From a virus, in the IMG/VR virus record IMGVR_UViG_3300034280_000140, positions 1-42,154 of that record: a stretch of DNA of 42,154 nt; one strand, written 5' to 3'. Shown in pieces: positions 7,630-15,936 of this stretch. The number at the start of each line of letters is the position of its first letter. Within the stretch, counting starts at the first letter, position 1. A program made the position numbers and the translations under genes. The notes beneath the pieces are model-generated. The model searched no databases and was not told the DNA's origin. It saw only the letters and a program-made list of their open reading frames with translations.

Positions 7630-10440
7630 GTGGCGCTTGGCTCTGAACCTTCATTAAGTGGCATGGAGAGGTTTGGCAACGCCATGTCCCATATCGGGGT
7701 TGGCATGAAGGTCGACACCAACCCAATCAACGACCTAACTAAAGCCTTTCGTGACCTCAACAAACAACTGAGTGACATTGAAAAGCAGATGAAGGCTGTC
7801 CAGAAGGAAGCCGATAAAGCAGCCCAATCGCTGGGGAGCGCTTCTAAGGCTGGCAGTTCTACATCCACTACTGCTAGCGGCACCAAGGTCCTCGGTACGC
7901 TAGAGAACTCCTCCCCAAGCAGCACGGCAGGTCTGGCTACGAGCGCTGGTGGTTCCGGTGGGGGTGGCGGTGGCATCTCGGGCAAGTTCACTCAGATGCT
8001 GGGTGGCATGTCTGGCAAAGGTGCTATGGCGGCTGCTGGCGTATCGGTGGCTGCATCTGCCGTGCAGGCAGGTATCACCGCTATCGACAACCGAGTTGAT
8101 AGCGCCCGCAGTTATGCCCTTACCGCAGACCGCATGTCGGTGATGTACCAGCAGATGACTGGTAAGAGCCAACTGGATGTGCAGAGCACCTACCGTCGAC
8201 CACTGGATAACTACCGCCTAGGTTATGGCGGTAAGGAAGCACTGCTTGGGCTACAGGCTCGTACTGGAATCAATGCCAACCAGCAAGCAAGCAGCGTTGA
8301 GGCTCTGCGCACGTACAGTGGGTTCTCACTTTCCGCTGCTGATGGTGCCAACATGCTGGAGTCTCTCGCCCAAGCACCGACTGCTAACCGCATGTTCATG
8401 ATGGGCGGTGGCGGGCTTGTTGGTATTGGTGGCAAGCAAAACAGTATGCAATCGGTATTACAGAATGTTGTCAAGTCTGCAGGGCTAACAGACGAACGAC
8501 TGGTAGATGGGGCCTTTGCACCAGGGTCTATCACCCGCTCACGGTTAACCAACATGGGCATTACTGGGGACATGCAAGATCAAGTTCTGCAGTACGCCAA
8601 GTCGAACATTCAGTACAAGAAAAAGGGAGGCGTCGGGATGTACGATGCCTCTAATAAGAGTGCCCGTGAACTCATGGGCATTGAAGACAACTTCGCCACC
8701 CAGGTCGAAGAGACTGACCGTGTACGTGGTGCAAGAGACGAGCAGTTCTACCGCCGTCAGGCAGACAACTTCGCTGACCTGGAGAAGCAGACTCAAAAAC
8801 TCATCCAGGTGTTTGGTTCTCTAGAAGACAAACTCTCAGGCATTATCGGTGCCCGCACCAGCAACCGCATCTCATCCACTATTGCTGGTGGTGTCGGTAT
8901 GGCATTGGGCGGGTTGGTCGGCAGTCTTCCAATATTTGGTGGTCCAGGGGTTGGCACTATGGTCGGTGCTGGTGTCGGTCAAATGCTGGGAACCGCCGTT
9001 GGGGGCATGATTGGTGACCCTTACCCTGTTGGGGGGTCCTCACCCAAAGGGATGGCTTTCCGTCGTGGTGACCCAGTAGGTGCAGACAAGGGTTCCGGCT
9101 CTGATAGCACGGTGCGCGTTCCCACATATGGTGGCAAAACCGTAACGCTGGATGAAGTAAAGAAGTTCGGGTCGTTCAAAGGCCTGCATCCAGGTATGCA
9201 AGAGCGAGTTCTCAAACTGCTCCGTGCCAACCCAAAGATCGGCTTTGGTGAAGGTAAGCGGTCAATAGAGGATCAAAAGAAACTGTTCCTTAGTCGTTAC
9301 CGTAAAACCACTCAAAAGACCAATATCCAATGGGATGGGTCTTACTGGGAGCACGTCTCTGGTGCTCCCGCTGCGCCTCCTGGGCGCTCTATGCACGGTA
9401 TCGGGCTTGCCGCTGACCTCATCCTTCCCCAGGACGGTTCCCAAACAGCGTGGCTTGACAAGAATGTTGGACAGTACGGCCTCAAGAACTTCACCCAGGT
9501 AAACGGTGAACCGTGGCACGTTCAACCAGCGGAACTTCCTAGCGGTTTTGGTGATTACATTAAGGGCGGTGCCCCCTGGGGTACCGGCGATATGCCAATC
9601 AGTCCAGAAGAACGCTCTACTGTTCTCCACTCAGAAGCGGCCAGTGGGTTTGACACCGACCACAGCAGTGGCTCATCAGGGGGCGTTGGCGGCATTATCG
9701 CGTACGCCTCCATCTCAGAGCGCGTGGCTAGCCGCATCGGTGGTGGTGGCGGTGGGGGCGGCGGTGGTGGTGGGCGCAGCGCTGGCCACAACTCCAACAG
9801 CATCGGCAGCACCGCTGTGTCACTCAATGTGGACTCTTCGGGAGCGCTGGCGGGCGAAGACGTTGCTCGGATGTTGTACAACGAGGGGTTCCGTGGTCAA
9901 GACCTGATCAAGATGGTCGCTATTGCGCATCGTGAATCACGATTTAGACCAAGTGCCTACAACGGAAACCGGTCAACCGGTGATGACTCTTACGGTCTAT
10001 TCCAACTCAACGTGCTCGGTGACCTTCGTAAGTGGTATGAAGACCAAGGTATTAATGACCCGAAACAACTGTTGAACCCACTTACCAACGTAAAGATGGC
10101 TCGCAAACTGTTTGAGGCCAACCAGAAATGGTTCAAAGGTAACGGATTCCACGCTTGGGGTGACTACGCAAACAGCGGGCCAGGGTCCTCAAGTGGTCAC
10201 ACTAATATGGCGCAGGCAGAGTCCTATGTTAGGAACGCAAATATTGGTGACCCCATCGTCGCTACTTCATCCCCCTCTGGTAACTCAGGTAACATCAACG
10301 TTAAGGGTGGCAACGTATTCAACATAACAATCCCCGTTACCGTGATGAATGGTACCAACGCAGACATCCAGACACTGGCCAAGAACATTTCAAGACTCGT
10401 CAAGAGAGAACTTGAGTTTGAAGGCATGAGGAGAAACTAA
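7630..10440 (+). CDS. Tape-measure protein with two muralytic domains (M15 peptidase and lytic transglycosylase)
   Basis: 936 residues from GTG 7630, with Shine-Dalgarno TAAGGAGA. Residues ~30-75 are a coiled coil ('NDLTKAFRDLNKQLSDIEKQ'); ~415-455 form a Gly/Ala-rich hydrophobic segment likely to enter the membrane. Residues ~535-640 match a VanY-type M15 peptidase: 'SMHGIGLAADL' gives H589 and D596, and 'EPWHVQP' gives H630, the three zinc ligands. After a 12-Gly linker (704-715), residues ~755-850 match a lytic transglycosylase: 'AHRESRF' with catalytic E769 and 'DDSYGLFQLN'. It sets tail length and probably cuts peptidoglycan during injection. Both enzymes keep their key residues. The next gene starts at the last base of its stop codon. 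Confidence 0.9.
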   Translation: MALGSEPSLSGMERFGNAMSHIGVGMKVDTNPINDLTKAFRDLNKQLSDIEKQMKAVQKEADKAAQSLGSASKAGSSTSTTASGTKVLGTLENSSPSSTAGLATSAGGSGGGGGGISGKFTQMLGGMSGKGAMAAAGVSVAASAVQAGITAIDNRVDSARSYALTADRMSVMYQQMTGKSQLDVQSTYRRPLDNYRLGYGGKEALLGLQARTGINANQQASSVEALRTYSGFSLSAADGANMLESLAQAPTANRMFMMGGGGLVGIGGKQNSMQSVLQNVVKSAGLTDERLVDGAFAPGSITRSRLTNMGITGDMQDQVLQYAKSNIQYKKKGGVGMYDASNKSARELMGIEDNFATQVEETDRVRGARDEQFYRRQADNFADLEKQTQKLIQVFGSLEDKLSGIIGARTSNRISSTIAGGVGMALGGLVGSLPIFGGPGVGTMVGAGVGQMLGTAVGGMIGDPYPVGGSSPKGMAFRRGDPVGADKGSGSDSTVRVPTYGGKTVTLDEVKKFGSFKGLHPGMQERVLKLLRANPKIGFGEGKRSIEDQKKLFLSRYRKTTQKTNIQWDGSYWEHVSGAPAAPPGRSMHGIGLAADLILPQDGSQTAWLDKNVGQYGLKNFTQVNGEPWHVQPAELPSGFGDYIKGGAPWGTGDMPISPEERSTVLHSEAASGFDTDHSSGSSGGVGGIIAYASISERVASRIGGGGGGGGGGGGRSAGHNSNSIGSTAVSLNVDSSGALAGEDVARMLYNEGFRGQDLIKMVAIAHRESRFRPSAYNGNRSTGDDSYGLFQLNVLGDLRKWYEDQGINDPKQLLNPLTNVKMARKLFEANQKWFKGNGFHAWGDYANSGPGSSSGHTNMAQAESYVRNANIGDPIVATSSPSGNSGNINVKGGNVFNITIPVTVMNGTNADIQTLAKNISRLVKRELEFEGMRRN

Positions 10441-12194
10441 TGAGTTACCGTGACGATGCGTTCTTTAACATTGCAAACATTGAGCCTCGCGCTTATGGCG
10501 ACAACGACAACGCCAACTTTCTGTACCCAGATAACCAAATCAGGTTCCTGGCAGCCCAATCTGCGTTAGACGGCACGAACAACCAGTACAAAATTAAGCG
10601 GGGGTACATCCGAGGATTGGCACAGCCTGGGCTGCTTGAGGAAGCAGCGTTCACCTCATACAAGTGTTCGTTCCAATTCAACCCACAAACAATCCAGCAA
10701 ACGGTGACTATGAGTCAAGACACATATCTACCCTTGCTGCAAGACCCCTACCAGTTCAGTCAACCTATGGGCAAGTCCACGAACTTTCAATTTGACTTGC
10801 TATTTGATAGGTCCAGAGAGGTAGCAAAGGGCATGGGTAACCCTGGGCCAAATTCTCCGTATGCAATAGGTCAACTAGAAAATGGAGTGAACTACAGTGC
10901 AGATGTTTACGAAATCGGTGCGCTCGCAGACCTGCAACTACTGTACGCAATCATTGGCCAAGGGTTCTCAAAAGAACTAATTGACTTCCAAGTCCAACGT
11001 CTAGCGCAAGCAGCCATCACCGCATACAACGCTAACAGCGAATCTGCTTCTGCTGGACTCTCAACGTCTGCTACGGCCATTGACTCATCAGGATCAAACA
11101 TTAATGAACTGGCAAGAACTGCAGTATCAGCAAACTTTGGTAACTCCGCTTTCATCATCCCTGCACCAGTTCGCGTAATGTTCTCGTCCTTGTTCATGGT
11201 AGACGGGTTTGTTACTGGCACCACCGTTGACTTCCTCAAATTCAGTACCAATATGGTACCCCTTCAGATTCGTGTAGGCATATCAATGGAGGCTATGTAC
11301 ATCGGCTTTGCTCGCAAGAAGACATTCCTGACTGACAGCCTTGAGAAGGCTGGTGCGGCGCTGCAACAACAGGCCGCTGAGGAGCAGGCACAGCAAAGGG
11401 CGGCCAACACTGAGATGGTTACAGCACTTAAGCGCTACTTAAACAGTATCCAATTTGGATGGAGTTACAACGCAAATTGGGTTATGGCCTCAACAAGGGA
11501 GTCGACAAGCGTAGATGTAGGTGGCGATAACGCACCAGTACTATTGTACGAACTTATATTCAAAGAACCCAAAGAGGGGTGGACAAGGGCTTTTAATATT
11601 GGTTTTAAAGCGGCGGTTAACAGCGGTGCTGGTACCAACACTGGTTTAAATGGTGTTCGTGAAAACACTGTAATAGATCCGCTAACTGGGTTAACAGTTA
11701 AAGAAACACTATTAGACAATGGGGAACCCACTGTGCTAACCGTTGCCTGGAAGTTTAAAGTTTGGGGACCCTTTGACTCCCCTAATATTAGTACTAGCAC
11801 CTACAACTCACCTATTAGTTACGTGCAGAATCAAAGTAACCCCCCCGAATCGGTGCTAGTAGGGGCTTACGAAAATGCAGTGTCTAGTGATGACTCTTGG
11901 TTCTTTGCTAAAACCTTTAATAGTTCTAGTCAACTTAGAAACACTGCTCCCAACGCTAAACTTCATTCGGGGCTAGTGCCGTACACCAGTTGGAGAAATG
12001 ATAAGTACTACGTATGGTCAATGGAGATTACGATGACCGCAACCCGCACCACCGGTGGTGGTCCCGTTACCCTTTCTAAAACTGTAAAGAAGTATGACTG
12101 CTACAGGGGTGATCGTAAAGTATTTGGATCATTCTCGTTCAATTGGGTTGGGCAAGGCCGTGGCGTGGATTCCGGTGCAGGCTCTCAAACATAA
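10440..12194 (+). CDS. Tail tube initiator / CIS-tube-type baseplate hub protein (probable)
   Basis: 584 residues, overlapping the tape-measure stop by one base (TAATG). Residues ~75-120 contain 'YKCSFQFNPQTIQQTVTMSQ' and 'PMGKSTNFQFDLLFDRSREV', a pattern typical of CIS-tube / tube-initiator proteins ('FNP..i' then 'L.fD.S') that lie directly before a LysM protein. The middle (~295-330) has a Gln/Ala-rich helix; the C-terminal half is beta-rich. It probably joins the hub to the first tube ring. Codon use between about 11500 and 11960 is richer in A/T-ending codons than the flanks. Confidence 0.65.
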   Translation: MSYRDDAFFNIANIEPRAYGDNDNANFLYPDNQIRFLAAQSALDGTNNQYKIKRGYIRGLAQPGLLEEAAFTSYKCSFQFNPQTIQQTVTMSQDTYLPLLQDPYQFSQPMGKSTNFQFDLLFDRSREVAKGMGNPGPNSPYAIGQLENGVNYSADVYEIGALADLQLLYAIIGQGFSKELIDFQVQRLAQAAITAYNANSESASAGLSTSATAIDSSGSNINELARTAVSANFGNSAFIIPAPVRVMFSSLFMVDGFVTGTTVDFLKFSTNMVPLQIRVGISMEAMYIGFARKKTFLTDSLEKAGAALQQQAAEEQAQQRAANTEMVTALKRYLNSIQFGWSYNANWVMASTRESTSVDVGGDNAPVLLYELIFKEPKEGWTRAFNIGFKAAVNSGAGTNTGLNGVRENTVIDPLTGLTVKETLLDNGEPTVLTVAWKFKVWGPFDSPNISTSTYNSPISYVQNQSNPPESVLVGAYENAVSSDDSWFFAKTFNSSSQLRNTAPNAKLHSGLVPYTSWRNDKYYVWSMEITMTATRTTGGGPVTLSKTVKKYDCYRGDRKVFGSFSFNWVGQGRGVDSGAGSQT

Positions 12195-12213
12195 AGGATC
12201 GGTGTAATCACTA

Positions 12214-12456
12214 ATGGCTAGTTACACATCAACATCACGCTACCTTCTTACTAACAGTGGCACTAACGCTGACCGTAAGGACAAGGTGATTTCATACTAT
12301 TCGCAGTACACCACTAGGCAGGGCGACTCACTAGAGTCGATTGCGGCCAAGTTGTTCAACGATGGTACTCGCTATTGGGAGATCGCAGACCTCAACCCAC
12401 AGATTGACTTTCCTGACAACATCCCAGTAGGAACCGTTCTTCGACTACCACGATGA
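12214..12456 (+). CDS. LysM-domain tail protein (gpX-like)
   Basis: 80 residues. The C-terminal 50 form a LysM repeat: 'YTTRQGDSLESIAAKLFND', 'WEIADLNPQI' and 'IPVGTVLRLPR'. Small LysM proteins stabilise the hub-tube junction in P2-like phages and contractile injection systems. In all these systems the LysM gene precedes the gpD-like hub gene, as here; the two overlap by four bases (ATGA at 12453). Confidence 0.9.
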   Translation: MASYTSTSRYLLTNSGTNADRKDKVISYYSQYTTRQGDSLESIAAKLFNDGTRYWEIADLNPQIDFPDNIPVGTVLRLPR

Positions 12457-13616
12457 TCGCCAAGAGCAGTAACCCCTTATCTCCTGACGTGACGATCAGG
12501 TTCAATAACATGGAGGTTGACTACGGGTCCGTGGTCTCCTTCTCGCTGAGCCTGGAAGAGAACAAGCACGACACGTGCACCATCACCATGAGGGGTATCC
12601 ATCCCAAAGCGATCACCGACTTCATTGACACTCCTGTACGGGTGATGGTCTCATCAGGAGAACTGCGCAAGCAAGAGTTCTGTGGCTATGTACTCTACGT
12701 AGAGCCTGTGTCTGAAACAAGAGAGGGCCTAGTAAACGGTAGCCCATTTCAAACGGCGCGTATCGTGTGCTTTGGTGCGACTGTTGTAATGAAGGGTGCC
12801 GATACTAAAGTGTGGGAAAACACTTCTATTGGTGTGCTGTCTCAATACATGGCTAACACTTATGGGTTTAGTTTGGACACCCCATACGATACGTTTGCGT
12901 TCCCGCGTCAGGTCCAGAAGGCAGAGTCGGACTGGGCATTCCTTACCAGAGTGGCTAGTGCGTATGGGTACCGAGTAACTGTGCATGGCACACATATGCA
13001 TGTGTGGGACCAAACCAAGTCCCTGGGGCGCAAGGCTTCATTCAATGTCCTTACCACGATGCGCAAGCAGATGGATGCAGCCCCAGGGATGATTCTTAGA
13101 TTTGAGGGCAGTTTTGGCTACCTTACCCCTGACGGGGATGCCACCACCTACAGAACCACCACGCTAGACCCATCCGGCAAATCGTTGACCGTAACCAGCA
13201 AAGACATCCCCAACATCTCTATCTCTGGGTATCCCTCGGATGCTGAATACTCTGACACAGCGTTTCGACCTTCACAGAGCACCGAGGAGGCACGCCGCTT
13301 TATTGATGAGAAAAACAAGGGCGGCTTCCCGTTTAACGCTTGGGTCGATGTTACCGCAGGTGCAGGGATCGTCCCAGGTGGTGTGGTGTATATTGATGAA
13401 TACAACTCTAACTTTGATGGTATCTGGTATGTAAAATCAGTTACTCATGAAGTCGGTGGATCAATGTACATAACGAAACTTGAAATAGGTAGAGACTTCA
13501 CATTGGGTACTGAGTACCAGGTGCCACTGGTTGAGCCTTTCGCAACCCCACCTGCACCTAGGTTCCTAAACAACGTTTGGACCTCTTCACTTCCGCGGGT
13601 GAACAAGTATGTATGA
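12453..13616 (+). CDS. Baseplate hub protein (late control gene D / gp27-like)
   Basis: 387 residues. The N-terminal 'SFSLSLEENKHDTCTITMRG' and 'EFCGYVLYVEP' followed by 'WENTSIGVLSQYMANTYGF' and 'QVQKAESDWAFLTRVASAYGYRVTVHG' match the gpD/gp27 hub family; the stretch with 'SDWAFLTRVA..YG' is its most recognisable part. The C-terminus has the beta-barrel ending 'GIWYVKSVTHEVGG.MYITKLEIGRD'. As a trimer it adapts the sixfold tube to the threefold spike, whose gene follows and overlaps it by eight bases. Confidence 0.9.
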   Translation: MIAKSSNPLSPDVTIRFNNMEVDYGSVVSFSLSLEENKHDTCTITMRGIHPKAITDFIDTPVRVMVSSGELRKQEFCGYVLYVEPVSETREGLVNGSPFQTARIVCFGATVVMKGADTKVWENTSIGVLSQYMANTYGFSLDTPYDTFAFPRQVQKAESDWAFLTRVASAYGYRVTVHGTHMHVWDQTKSLGRKASFNVLTTMRKQMDAAPGMILRFEGSFGYLTPDGDATTYRTTTLDPSGKSLTVTSKDIPNISISGYPSDAEYSDTAFRPSQSTEEARRFIDEKNKGGFPFNAWVDVTAGAGIVPGGVVYIDEYNSNFDGIWYVKSVTHEVGGSMYITKLEIGRDFTLGTEYQVPLVEPFATPPAPRFLNNVWTSSLPRVNKYV

Positions 13617-15312
13617 GGGTATGTCCCTATATCGTGCCGTAGTGGCCACAGCGGTCAGCGCCACTGGCGAGATCACGGTACGGATACCGTCTGCGTTAGG
13701 CAGCAAATCAACACTACCTATCAGCACCGTTGGCCGTGCCCCGGTATCTCCTGGCGTATGGAACGTACCTGCAGTGGGCGACCAAGTCATTGTAGCGGTA
13801 GAGGATGAGAAGTTTTCTAACCTGTTCTTGATTCCCATATCAGAATCGGGGCAGTTAGAAGGTCTCACAGTGTCGGGCAACCTCAGTGTTACTGGCAACG
13901 TAACGGCAGCAAACCTGCTAGGTAACGGCTCAAGCCTCACCAGCCTCAACGCCTCAAACCTAGCATCTGGAACCGTACCCGCAGCCCGACTAACCGGCGC
14001 GTACACCGGTATCACCGGACTCGGCACCATCGCCGGAACTCTCACCGTGGGTTCTCTGAACGTGACGGCACTGACCCATAGCAGCAGTACAGCAGAATCC
14101 CTGAAGTCGGTTGGTGCAGGGGCGGGTTTCACGTTTGAGTCTCGCCAGGGTTCCGCTAGCGGATACAACACTTGGTATCGCTTCAATAACGATGCGTACT
14201 TATGGAACAGCACGACCGGTGCCAACGTCATGTCGGTGAGTAGTGCTGGCGTGATCGGATGCAACGGCGTCACGGCTACGACATTCTCTGGGTCCGGTGC
14301 GTCACTCACGAGCCTTAACGCCAGCAATCTGGCGAGCGGCTCTGTCCCCGCCGCTCGCCTCAACTCAATCGGCTACACGTTTCTGCCGTTTGCCATTTCG
14401 GCGCAAGGAGGTGCTGAGGGGGCAGAGGTTACATGGACTGGAGGTTCTGGCTACTCCAACTGGCAGCAGGACGTGAATGTCAACCAGATGCGGTTCTTCA
14501 CGGGCGGCACGGTGCACATGAGCATCGCTGAGACCGGCGCATTGTCAGTTCGCTCGTCTGTTTCTGCGCCCACGATGTCGGTTTCCAGCACTGACGGCTT
14601 CGCCTTCAGCAACGGCGGCGGCAAGTTGTGGATGCAGGACACCACATGGGTGCGCACCGACAAGAGTTTCTACAACGGTGGGAGTGTGCTCGCCAACGAC
14701 GGCCATCTTTCGATCGGCTACGGAGGTGCTACAGACGGGACGTACCGTGCTCGGGTCAATGGCAATATGAATATCGCCTCAAACACGCTGATCGGCGGAG
14801 CGTTGTTCGTCGCCTACGCAGGTTCGGTCACGGATAACGGAAACGGGAGCATCAGAGCGTCGGCAAACGCTAGTTGCACAGGGGTCACCGTCTACTCGAC
14901 CGCTGGGTCGAGTAATTTCGATCCATTCTTGGCGTTCTACGACCAAACCAACGGGACTAACGCTGTTGGCAGCGTCTCTAGCCCTGCGAACTCTTCCACG
15001 ACGACCTACTTCACCACGTCTGACTATCGGTTGAAGCGTGATGTTCTGCCCCTCACCGACTCACTCAGAAGAATAATGCTGTTGCGTCCAGTGACGTTCA
15101 AGTGGAAGAACATCTCGTCCAGTCGTACCGAAGAAGGGTTCTTGGCTCACGAGGTTGCCGCCGTCGTACCCACTGCCGTATCGGGGCACAAAGACGAAGT
15201 GGACGAGAACGGGGAGCCTGTCGTGCAGCAGATGGAGTTGGCACGCCTCGTCCCCGTGCTGATCGGCGCTGTCCAAGAACTCGCACACCGTCTAGAGCAG
15301 TTAGAACAATAA
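13609..15312 (+). CDS. Baseplate spike OB domain fused to a fibre with a C-terminal S74 chaperone
   Basis: 567 residues; ATG 13609 overlaps the hub gene, with an alternative ATG at 13621. Residues ~5-80 form a gpV/gp5-type OB domain ('YRAVVATAVSATGEITVRI', 'PGVWNVPAVGDQVIVAVED'). Residues ~100-465 are fibre-like and contain two copies of a 'LTSLNASNLASG.VPAARL' repeat (13930-13992 and 14302-14361). Residues 469-567 are an S74 intramolecular chaperone: 'TSDYRLKRDV' supplies S471 and K476 for self-cleavage, then 'FKWKN' and 'EEGFLAHEVAAVVPTAVSG', ending in a helix. Cleavage before S471 would release about 97 residues. Most phages keep spike and fibre separate. Confidence 0.85.
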   Translation: MYEGMSLYRAVVATAVSATGEITVRIPSALGSKSTLPISTVGRAPVSPGVWNVPAVGDQVIVAVEDEKFSNLFLIPISESGQLEGLTVSGNLSVTGNVTAANLLGNGSSLTSLNASNLASGTVPAARLTGAYTGITGLGTIAGTLTVGSLNVTALTHSSSTAESLKSVGAGAGFTFESRQGSASGYNTWYRFNNDAYLWNSTTGANVMSVSSAGVIGCNGVTATTFSGSGASLTSLNASNLASGSVPAARLNSIGYTFLPFAISAQGGAEGAEVTWTGGSGYSNWQQDVNVNQMRFFTGGTVHMSIAETGALSVRSSVSAPTMSVSSTDGFAFSNGGGKLWMQDTTWVRTDKSFYNGGSVLANDGHLSIGYGGATDGTYRARVNGNMNIASNTLIGGALFVAYAGSVTDNGNGSIRASANASCTGVTVYSTAGSSNFDPFLAFYDQTNGTNAVGSVSSPANSSTTTYFTTSDYRLKRDVLPLTDSLRRIMLLRPVTFKWKNISSSRTEEGFLAHEVAAVVPTAVSGHKDEVDENGEPVVQQMELARLVPVLIGAVQELAHRLEQLEQ

Positions 15313-15327
15313 CACAAGGAGATAAAC

Positions 15328-15471
15328 ATGCAAGAAGAACAGATTGATGTGCAGGCTGTGTTGGACGATCTTCGTCGTCAACTGGCTGACAAGAGCCTGG
15401 AGTTGGCCATTGCTAACGCTCGCCTAACACAGGTAACCAAGGCATTACAAAAGGTCGATAAAGAAGATTGA
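15328..15471 (+). CDS. Small coiled-coil protein (47 aa)
   Basis: ATG at 15328 follows CAAGGAGATAAAC, a strong Shine-Dalgarno. The 47-residue product is almost one continuous amphipathic helix ('VLDDLRRQLADKSLELAIAN' with Leu/Val at heptad spacing) and highly charged. It sits between the spike-fibre gene and the baseplate wedge gene. It may be an assembly factor or a fibre accessory chaperone; nothing identifies it further. Confidence 0.65.
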   Translation: MQEEQIDVQAVLDDLRRQLADKSLELAIANARLTQVTKALQKVDKED

Positions 15472-15518
15472 TACAATTAAAGATGTAGTAAACCGCTTGA
15501 GTAAAGACGGGTGAGGCA

Positions 15519-15929
15519 ATGTCCGCTATAAAGATCCCATTTCAATTTACGAATGGAAAACTAGAGGTAACTAACTCGCCTGACGTTGTGGCCCGTCAGA
15601 AGATCATTGACGTGCTCACAACAGAACGTTTTGAACGAGTAATGCGTCATACCTACGGTGTAGGTATCCGATCATTGCTGTTTGAGAACATTGACGATCT
15701 AGCGTTTGCTGACATTAAAATAGATGCTATGCACACCATATCTGAGACCGTCTCACGAGTGGATGTCTTAGATCTAGTAATTAGTGAAGTTCCACCATCT
15801 AACTATTACGGAAATGACGAAACCACTGTGGCGATAAACGTGGTATACAAACTACCCCTAGGGTCACCACGTGTTCTCTCCTACAATGTAGCGGTACCAG
15901 GCGCGCTAAACGAAGAGACCCCGATCTGA
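15519..15929 (+). CDS. Baseplate wedge protein, gp25 / gpW-like
   Basis: 136 residues. It has the lysozyme-like baseplate wedge family pattern: 'IPFQFTNGKLEVTNSPDVVARQ', 'ERFERVMRHTYGVGIRSLLFEN' and 'VLDLVISEVPP', with the typical strand-helix-strand order. In contractile systems gp25-like proteins nucleate the sheath on the baseplate. Despite the family name it is structural and lacks evident lysozyme active-site residues. The J-like gene follows seven bases later. Confidence 0.88.
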   Translation: MSAIKIPFQFTNGKLEVTNSPDVVARQKIIDVLTTERFERVMRHTYGVGIRSLLFENIDDLAFADIKIDAMHTISETVSRVDVLDLVISEVPPSNYYGNDETTVAINVVYKLPLGSPRVLSYNVAVPGALNEETPI

Positions 15930-15936
15930 GGCATGA

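Noticed and set aside
13587-14363. 258-codon minus-strand open frame opposite the spike-fibre gene
   Set aside because: It mirrors the clearly recognisable OB and fibre domains on the plus strand, has no Shine-Dalgarno, and would be the only minus-strand gene in the tail operon.
15519-15929. Lysozyme activity for the gp25-like protein
   Set aside because: The family is called lysozyme-like but acts structurally in the baseplate. No catalytic Glu-Asp arrangement is evident.
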